NCBI RefSeq assembly: GCF_036039175.1
Contig: NZ_JAYXKP010000008.1
Coordinates: 1 to 64,000, forward strand
Reading direction: 5' to 3'
Length of the DNA: 64,000 nucleotides
From: Marinilactibacillus sp036039175
Lineage (GTDB): Bacteria; Bacillota; Bacilli; Lactobacillales; Carnobacteriaceae_A
The notes beneath the pieces were generated by a model. The model searched no databases. It was not told the DNA's origin and worked only from the letters and a program-made list of their open reading frames with translations. This document shows, piece by piece, positions 59,051 through 64,000 of this stretch; position 1 is the stretch's first letter, and every line of letters starts with the position of its first letter. Position numbers and translations under genes: made by a program.

Positions 59051-60586
59051 ATGAGTAAAGCACCTGTAGCGATTATCATCTTAGATGGATTTGGATGGAG
59101 ACCTGACCAATACGGTAACGCAGTAGAACAAGCTGATAAGCCAAATTTTGATCGTTTCTGGAAAACTTATCCACATGCAACCCTTCAAGCTTCTGGTTTA
59201 CCAGTCGGCCTTCCTGAAGGTCAAATGGGGAACTCTGAGGTAGGTCATACGAACATTGGTGCTGGACGTATTGTTTACCAAAGCATCACTCGTATCGACA
59301 AAGCCATTTCAGATGGAGAATTTCAAACAAATGAAGTATTGACTGGAGCATTTAACCACGTTAAAGAAAATGATTCAGCATTACACTTCTTTGGATTAAT
59401 TTCAGATGGTGGTGTGCATAGTCACTCTCGCCATTTAACTGCATTACTTGAAACAGCAAAAGCACAAGGTATCAGCAAAGTGTTTGTTCATGCATTTACG
59501 GATGGACGCGACGTTGCACCGGATTCTGGAGCTGGATTTATTGAAGATTTACAAAACGTTATTGCAGAATTAGGTATAGGCGCAATTGCATCTGTATCTG
59601 GTCGTTTCTACGCAATGGACCGCGACACTCGTTGGCCACGTGTAGAAAAAGCATATGATGCAATCTTTAATGGTGAAGGTATAAAAGCTACTGATCCAGT
59701 AGAAGCTGTAAAAGCAAGCTACGCAAAAGATGAAATGGATGAATTTATTGTACCAACAGTCATCGAAAAAGATGGTCAGCCTGTAGCGACTGTTCAAGAT
59801 AACGATGCGATTGTGTTCTTTAACTTCCGTCCTGACCGTGCTAGCCAATTGTCTCGCGCGATCACTGAACCGGATTTCAATGAATTCGACCGTAAAAATA
59901 CACCGAAGAACATCAAGTTTGTGACAATGACACAATACTCTGCTGAGATGGATGCAGAAGTGATGTTCCCGCCAGTTCATTTGAAAAACGTTATTGGGGA
60001 AGTATTGTCTAATAACGGCCTGTCTCAATTGCGTATCGCCGAAACTGAAAAATATCCTCACGTTACATTCTTTATGAATGGTGGGACAAATGATGAGTTT
60101 CCTGGAGAGAACCGTATCTTGATTCCTTCTCCACAGGTTGAAACCTATGACCTGAAACCTGAAATGAGTGCGTACGAAGTAACAGACGCATTAGTAAAAG
60201 ATATTGAAGACGATAAGCACGATGCGATCATCTTGAACTATGCAAATCCTGATATGGTTGGACACTCTGGTATGCTAGAACCAACCATTAAAGCGATTGA
60301 AGCAGTTGATGAGAACTTAGGTAAAGTCGTTGATTTGATTCTTGAAAAAGGTGGATACGCAATTATCTTTGCGGATCACGGTAATGCCGATACTGAGTTA
60401 ACACCAGAAGGCAAGCCGCATACTGCCCACACGACAGTTCCTGTACCGGTCATCGTAACGAAAAAACATATTCACCTACGTGAAGATGGTAAGTTAGCCG
60501 ATGTATCGCCTACTATGCTAGAACTATTGGGGATAGAAAAACCTGAAGAGATGACTGGAGAAAGTCTAATCATTCAAGATAAATAA
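59051..60586 (+). CDS. gpmI: 2,3-bisphosphoglycerate-independent phosphoglycerate mutase
   Basis: Manganese-dependent conversion of 3- to 2-phosphoglycerate. 511 aa. Metal site ILDGFGWR near 10-17, nucleophilic serine in MGNSEVGH near 60-67, HAFTDGRDVAP near 148, DRDTRW near 188 and the C-terminal metal ligands in FADHGNAD near 441. GGAGGCGG precedes the ATG. Confidence 0.97.
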   Translation: MSKAPVAIIILDGFGWRPDQYGNAVEQADKPNFDRFWKTYPHATLQASGLPVGLPEGQMGNSEVGHTNIGAGRIVYQSITRIDKAISDGEFQTNEVLTGAFNHVKENDSALHFFGLISDGGVHSHSRHLTALLETAKAQGISKVFVHAFTDGRDVAPDSGAGFIEDLQNVIAELGIGAIASVSGRFYAMDRDTRWPRVEKAYDAIFNGEGIKATDPVEAVKASYAKDEMDEFIVPTVIEKDGQPVATVQDNDAIVFFNFRPDRASQLSRAITEPDFNEFDRKNTPKNIKFVTMTQYSAEMDAEVMFPPVHLKNVIGEVLSNNGLSQLRIAETEKYPHVTFFMNGGTNDEFPGENRILIPSPQVETYDLKPEMSAYEVTDALVKDIEDDKHDAIILNYANPDMVGHSGMLEPTIKAIEAVDENLGKVVDLILEKGGYAIIFADHGNADTELTPEGKPHTAHTTVPVPVIVTKKHIHLREDGKLADVSPTMLELLGIEKPEEMTGESLIIQDK

Positions 60587-60672
60587 GCACCAACGTAACA
60601 CTAAAGCTGTATTTAACCACTTAAAAAGTGAGTATAAATAAAAAAAATCAAATTTAAAGGAGATCAATACAC

Positions 60673-61971
60673 ATGCCATATATTACAGATGTTATTGCAC
60701 GCGAAGTTTTAGATTCTCGTGGTAACCCAACAATCGAAGTAGACGTATTTACAGAATCAGGAGCTTTCGGACGCGGAATGGTACCTTCAGGTGCTTCAAC
60801 TGGTGAACACGAAGCTGTTGAATTACGTGATGGAGACAAAGACCGTTACCTTGGAAAAGGTGTTACTAAAGCTGTTGATAACGTAAACGACACAATCGCT
60901 GAAGCGGTTATTGGTATGGATATTCGCGATCAAATGGGTATCGACAATGCGTTGATCGAATTAGACGGAACTCCAAACAAAAGCAAATTGGGCGCTAACG
61001 CTATTTTAGGTGTGTCTATTGCTGTTGCGCGCGCTGCTGCAGATTACCTTGACTTACCATTATATAGATATCTTGGTGGAACAAACACTAAAGTATTGCC
61101 TACACCAATGATGAACATCATTAATGGTGGTTCTCATGCTGACAACAGTATCGATTTCCAAGAATTCATGATCATGCCTGTAGGAGCGCCTACATTCAAA
61201 GAAGCTATTCGTATGGGTGCGGAAGTATTCCACGCATTAGCTGCTATCTTGAAATCTAGAGGATTAGCTACTTCAGTTGGTGACGAGGGTGGTTTTGCAC
61301 CTAACTTGAGCTCTAACGAAGAAGGATTCGAAGTTATTATCGAAGCTATCGAAAAAGCTGGATACAAACCAGGTACAGACGTAATGTTAGCAATGGATGC
61401 TGCTTCTGCTGAATTCTACGATGCTGAAAAAGGCGTTTACAACTTAGTAGATTCAGGTGAAGGCGAAAAAACTGCTGATGAAATGATCGAAATCTACAAA
61501 AACCTAGTTGAAAAATATCCATTAATTTCTATCGAAGATGGATTGGATGAAAACGACTGGGAAGGTACTAAAAAATTAACTGAAGCATTAGGAGATAAAG
61601 TACAACTTGTTGGAGATGACTTATTCGTAACAAACACGGATAAATTAGCTAAAGCAATTGATATGGGAGTTGCAAACTCTATCTTAATCAAAGTTAACCA
61701 AATCGGTACATTGACTGAAACTTTCAATGCAATCGAAATGGCTAAAAAAGCTGGTTATACTGCAGTAGTATCTCACCGTTCTGGTGAAACAGAAGATTCT
61801 ACAATTTCTGATATCGCTGTTGCAACAAATGCTGGACAAATCAAAACTGGTTCATTAAGCCGTACTGACCGTATTGCTAAATACAACCAACTATTAAGAA
61901 TCGAAGATCAATTAGGTTCTCAAGCAGTATACGAAGGTCTTTCTGCTTTCTACAACCTAAAAAACAAATAA
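60673..61971 (+). CDS. eno: Enolase
   Basis: Dehydrates 2-phosphoglycerate to PEP. 432 aa. The loop GASTGEHEA near 40-48, SHADNSIDFQEFMI near 154-167, GDEGGFAP near 205, metal ligands in AMDAASAEFY near 240 and SIEDGLDENDW near 287, and catalytic lysine in LIKVNQIGT near 340. AAAGGAG lies before the ATG. Last gene of the run, with strongly biased codons and a terminator. Confidence 0.98.
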   Translation: MPYITDVIAREVLDSRGNPTIEVDVFTESGAFGRGMVPSGASTGEHEAVELRDGDKDRYLGKGVTKAVDNVNDTIAEAVIGMDIRDQMGIDNALIELDGTPNKSKLGANAILGVSIAVARAAADYLDLPLYRYLGGTNTKVLPTPMMNIINGGSHADNSIDFQEFMIMPVGAPTFKEAIRMGAEVFHALAAILKSRGLATSVGDEGGFAPNLSSNEEGFEVIIEAIEKAGYKPGTDVMLAMDAASAEFYDAEKGVYNLVDSGEGEKTADEMIEIYKNLVEKYPLISIEDGLDENDWEGTKKLTEALGDKVQLVGDDLFVTNTDKLAKAIDMGVANSILIKVNQIGTLTETFNAIEMAKKAGYTAVVSHRSGETEDSTISDIAVATNAGQIKTGSLSRTDRIAKYNQLLRIEDQLGSQAVYEGLSAFYNLKNK

Positions 61972-62037
61972 TAATCATTTAATGGTCTTTTTTATCAACC
62001 AGTAACCTCATTTGCTGATTGATGGAAAACCGAATCG

Positions 62038-62072
62038 AAACCTCTTGCTCATGAACTGGGTAAGAGGTTTTT
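62038..62072 (+). terminator. Terminator of the glycolytic operon
   Basis: Perfect 9-bp stem (62038-62046 with 62062-62070), 15-base loop, T run. Confidence 0.9.
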
Positions 62073-62094
62073 GATTTATTTTAATCGATTTTCT

Positions 62095-62122
62095 TTGACA
62101 TATCTGTCTGAAAAGATATACT
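62095..62122 (+). promoter_or_regulatory. Promoter of the ZIP gene
   Basis: Perfect TTGACA (62095-62100), 16-base spacer, TATACT (62117-62122). Confidence 0.8.
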
Positions 62123-62170
62123 TTTCTTTAGTTGCTTTATACATAAATTTGAAATAAAGGAGATAGTATC

Positions 62171-62992
62171 ATTTTAGAGACGTTCAGTACCTTTCATCCT
62201 GTTTTACAAGCATTAATTGCCGGTCTGTTTACTTGGAGTTGTACAATAGTCGGTTCATCATTTGTATTTTTGTTTAAAGAAATTAATCAAAAGTTTTTAG
62301 ATATTATGAATGGTTTTGCTGCAGGTGTCATGATTGCGGCATCTTTCTGGTCGCTATTAGCACCAGCCATTACCAACGCAGAAAACAGTGGATATGGAAT
62401 CTGGTCTTTCTTTCCAGCAGCTGTAGGATTCTTGGTAGGGGGATTTTTCTTAAGATTGATCGACGTGGTCATTCCACATTTACATTTGAATGAGCCTGAA
62501 GAAAATAAAGAAGGACCTAAAACGAAAGCGTCTAAAAACTTGCTACTTTTTTTAGCGATTACGATTCACAATATTCCAGAAGGATTATCAGTTGGAGTAG
62601 CATTCGGTGCTACAGCAATCGGTGTGGCCAATGGGGATACTTTTCTAAGTGCGGTAGGGTTAGCTTTAGGTATCGGAATTCAGAATATTCCAGAAGGATC
62701 TGCTTTGTCTATGCCGATTCGAGCAGCAGGGAGTAGTCGATGGCGTGCATTCAATATTGGACAGTTGTCAGCGATCGTCGAACCGATTGCGGCAGTTATT
62801 GGAGCAGTAGCCGTTATTTCAATTTCAGCTATATTGCCTTATGCTTTGGCTTTTGCAGCGGGTGCAATGATTTTCGTTGTTGTAGAAGAACTGATTCCTG
62901 AATCTCAAACAAATGGAAACAAAGATAGTGCAACACTGGCCTTAATGGTTGGATTTACGATTATGATGATCTTGGATGTAGCGCTTGGATAA
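62171..62992 (+). CDS. ZIP-family metal transporter, apparent ATT start
   Basis: Integral membrane importer or exporter of zinc or other divalent metals. 273 aa from ATT 62171: AAGGAG lies eight bases upstream and the first residues (LETFSTFHPVLQALIAGLFTW) match the usual N-terminus of this ZIP group, including its first membrane helix. The first conventional start, TTG at 62270, would remove that helix and has no ribosome site. The metal motifs are HNIPEG and QNIPEG in helices IV and V, with GQLSAIVEPIAAV after them. It has its own promoter between the glycolytic terminator and secG. Confidence 0.85.
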   Translation: MLETFSTFHPVLQALIAGLFTWSCTIVGSSFVFLFKEINQKFLDIMNGFAAGVMIAASFWSLLAPAITNAENSGYGIWSFFPAAVGFLVGGFFLRLIDVVIPHLHLNEPEENKEGPKTKASKNLLLFLAITIHNIPEGLSVGVAFGATAIGVANGDTFLSAVGLALGIGIQNIPEGSALSMPIRAAGSSRWRAFNIGQLSAIVEPIAAVIGAVAVISISAILPYALAFAAGAMIFVVVEELIPESQTNGNKDSATLALMVGFTIMMILDVALG

Positions 62993-63130
62993 TTTAAGTT
63001 AAAAGTACTAGAAATCATCGTCTTGTAGGCTATTCTATTAAAAAATCAGCTTGAATCCGGACTGGCAATGCAGATCAATTTGTGCTATATTAATGAATGA
63101 GAGACTTATAAATGGGAGGTCAATTCCGAG

Positions 63131-63361
63131 ATGTATGATTTTTTATTAGGATTTATGCTCGTGTTATCAATATTTATTATAATCGTTGTGGCTATGCAGC
63201 CAACTAAAACTCAAAGTGCATCCAACGCTTTCTTAGGTGGAGCAAGCCAATTATTTGGGAAACAAAAAGCAAGAGGATTCGAAGCGGTTCTGATTAAGAC
63301 AACCATCGTTTGTATCGTACTTTTCTTCGTTTTTGCATTAGTATTGACTCGATTTTTCTAA
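63131..63361 (+). CDS. secG: Preprotein translocase subunit SecG
   Basis: 76-residue channel subunit of SecYEG. Two hydrophobic helices (about 4-23 and 53-74) flank the conserved cytoplasmic loop (TQSASNAFLGGASQLFGKQKARGFE). GGGAGG precedes the ATG. secG next to enolase on one side and an esterase on the other is a common order in Firmicutes, where rnr and smpB usually follow. Confidence 0.95.
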   Translation: MYDFLLGFMLVLSIFIIIVVAMQPTKTQSASNAFLGGASQLFGKQKARGFEAVLIKTTIVCIVLFFVFALVLTRFF

Positions 63362-63371
63362 TTAATATAAT
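63344..63371 (+). promoter_or_regulatory. Promoter inside the secG 3' end
   Basis: TTGACT (63344-63349), 16-base spacer, perfect TATAAT (63366-63371). It would start transcription near 63378, just before the structured element. Confidence 0.6.
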
Positions 63372-63377
63372 ATGATA

Positions 63378-63456
63378 CTGATTAAGGAGCAGATCCAAAA
63401 GTACGTGAGCTGAATATCTCAGCTTGCAGAGTGTACAAATGGGCCGCTCCTTTTTA
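63378..63456 (+). ncRNA. Short structured RNA between secG and the esterase
   Basis: AAGGAGC (63384-63390) pairs with GCTCCTT (63446-63452) followed by T. Inside, GTAC/GTAC (63401-63404 with 63433-63436) and a 7-bp GAGCTGA/TCAGCTT hairpin (63407-63413 with 63419-63425). With the promoter just upstream it predicts an RNA of about 80 bases, either a small RNA or an attenuated leader of the esterase operon. It could also simply be the secG terminator. Confidence 0.5.
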
Positions 63457-63561
63457 TTGTCTTTTAGTGCAGTAAGCTACTTCTATAGGGTAGGCGTATT
63501 TCAGTATTAATATTTCATAAAGTAAGGTAAAATATAGGTATAGAGTTAAGGAGTGAACGAA

Positions 63562-64000
63562 GTGAGAGATAGAACTATATTTTTTGAAAAGGGACCGAGA
63601 GCAGTGATTCTATTCCACGCTTTTACGAGTACCCCAAATGACGTGAGAAGTTTAGCCAGAGCGCTGGAGCGTGCAGATTATACAGTTTATGCACCAACAC
63701 TGTCTGGTCACGGAACAGAAGATCCAGACGATATCTTTAACTATGGGATCGAAGACTGGAAGCGGGACGGTGAAAAAGCCTATACGTTTTTAAAAGAAAA
63801 AGGCTATAATGAAATTGCGACTTTTGGCTTGTCTCTTGGCGGGATTGTGGCCACGCATTTAATGTTGACACAAGATGTTAAAGCCGCTGGAACCTTTTCT
63901 TCACCAGTAATGGATAACGGAAAGAATAGAGTGCCGGAGAACTTTATGATCTGGTATGAACAAATGAAAATGAATGATGGTTTTTCTAGAGAACAAATTG
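63562..64000 (+). CDS. Carboxylesterase (alpha/beta hydrolase), 3' end outside the window
   Basis: The first 146 codons are present. GTG start with AAGGAG about nine bases upstream. ILFHAFTSTP near 16-25 is the oxyanion-hole loop, and the nucleophile serine is in FGLSLGG near 92-98. It matches the monoacylglycerol lipase/Est family usually found between secG and rnr. The remaining catalytic Asp and His lie beyond the edge. Confidence 0.88.
   Translation, partial: MRDRTIFFEKGPRAVILFHAFTSTPNDVRSLARALERADYTVYAPTLSGHGTEDPDDIFNYGIEDWKRDGEKAYTFLKEKGYNEIATFGLSLGGIVATHLMLTQDVKAAGTFSSPVMDNGKNRVPENFMIWYEQMKMNDGFSREQI

Noticed and set aside
1..64000. tRNA, rRNA, CRISPR, transposase, phage or toxin-antitoxin loci
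   Set aside because: No cloverleaf, repeat-spacer array, transposase motif or integrase was seen in any frame.

Overview
The window reads as a low-GC Gram-positive chromosome, most likely Lactobacillales and perhaps Carnobacteriaceae. This is inferred from the protein types and gene order: the tmk-darA-holB-yabA/rsmI neighbourhood, nrdHIEF, pyruvate oxidase, and cggR-gap-pgk-tpi-gpmI-eno followed by secG and an esterase. It also rests on T-box and TPP leaders, a CtsR box and purine-rich ribosome binding sites. I see no rRNA, tRNA, CRISPR array, insertion sequence or prophage. The genus is not proven.

Layout. 0-2.7 kb: thymidylate kinase, c-di-AMP receptor, DNA polymerase III delta prime and YabA; the usual downstream partners (trmN6, GIY-YIG protein, rsmI) lie 11.5 kb further on at 14.2-16.2 kb. 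2.7-9.8 kb: aerobic class Ib (nrdHIEF) and anaerobic class III (nrdDG) ribonucleotide reductases behind NrdR boxes. 10-14.1 kb: amino-acid permease, YtnP-like lactonase, a 6S-like RNA candidate, and a TPP riboswitch in front of a lone SDR reductase. 16.2-18.2 kb: lipoprotein and a 2-hydroxyacid dehydrogenase. 18.2-26.7 kb: arginine operon argGCJBDFH with two ARG boxes and an arginine-type T-box. 27-34.5 kb: oligoendopeptidase F with a branched leader, an ABC-F protein with a leader-peptide attenuator, RecQ, and a convergent flavoprotein.

34.8-44.9 kb: GH1 glycosidase, GFA-like protein, amidase, DUF2200, a GNAT pseudogene, pyruvate oxidase, an Rrf2/thioredoxin-reductase-like/methyltransferase set, a TraX-like protein and ribokinase. 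45.1-50.8 kb: a divergent MurE-like ligase, a small membrane protein, and an RpiR-MalX-MalY-like sugar locus with tandem operators and a cre site. 50.9-53.3 kb: nucleoside deoxyribosyltransferase, a small membrane protein, ClpP and a DsbA-like protein. 53.5-62 kb: CggR and the triose part of glycolysis with two GAPDH genes in tandem. 62.1-64 kb: a ZIP transporter that seems to start at ATT, SecG, a short structured RNA with its own promoter, and a truncated esterase.

How the genes work together: three metabolic blocks dominate, namely dNTP supply under NrdR, arginine synthesis under repressor plus tRNA sensing, and lower glycolysis under CggR. The strongest leads for new biology are RNA-level: a 6S-like rod, the ABC-F attenuator, a gap-pgk leader with alternative helices, a small secG-est RNA, a pseudoknot upstream of pyruvate oxidase and a branched pepF leader. 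All structures were paired by eye, with no energy calculation or database search.
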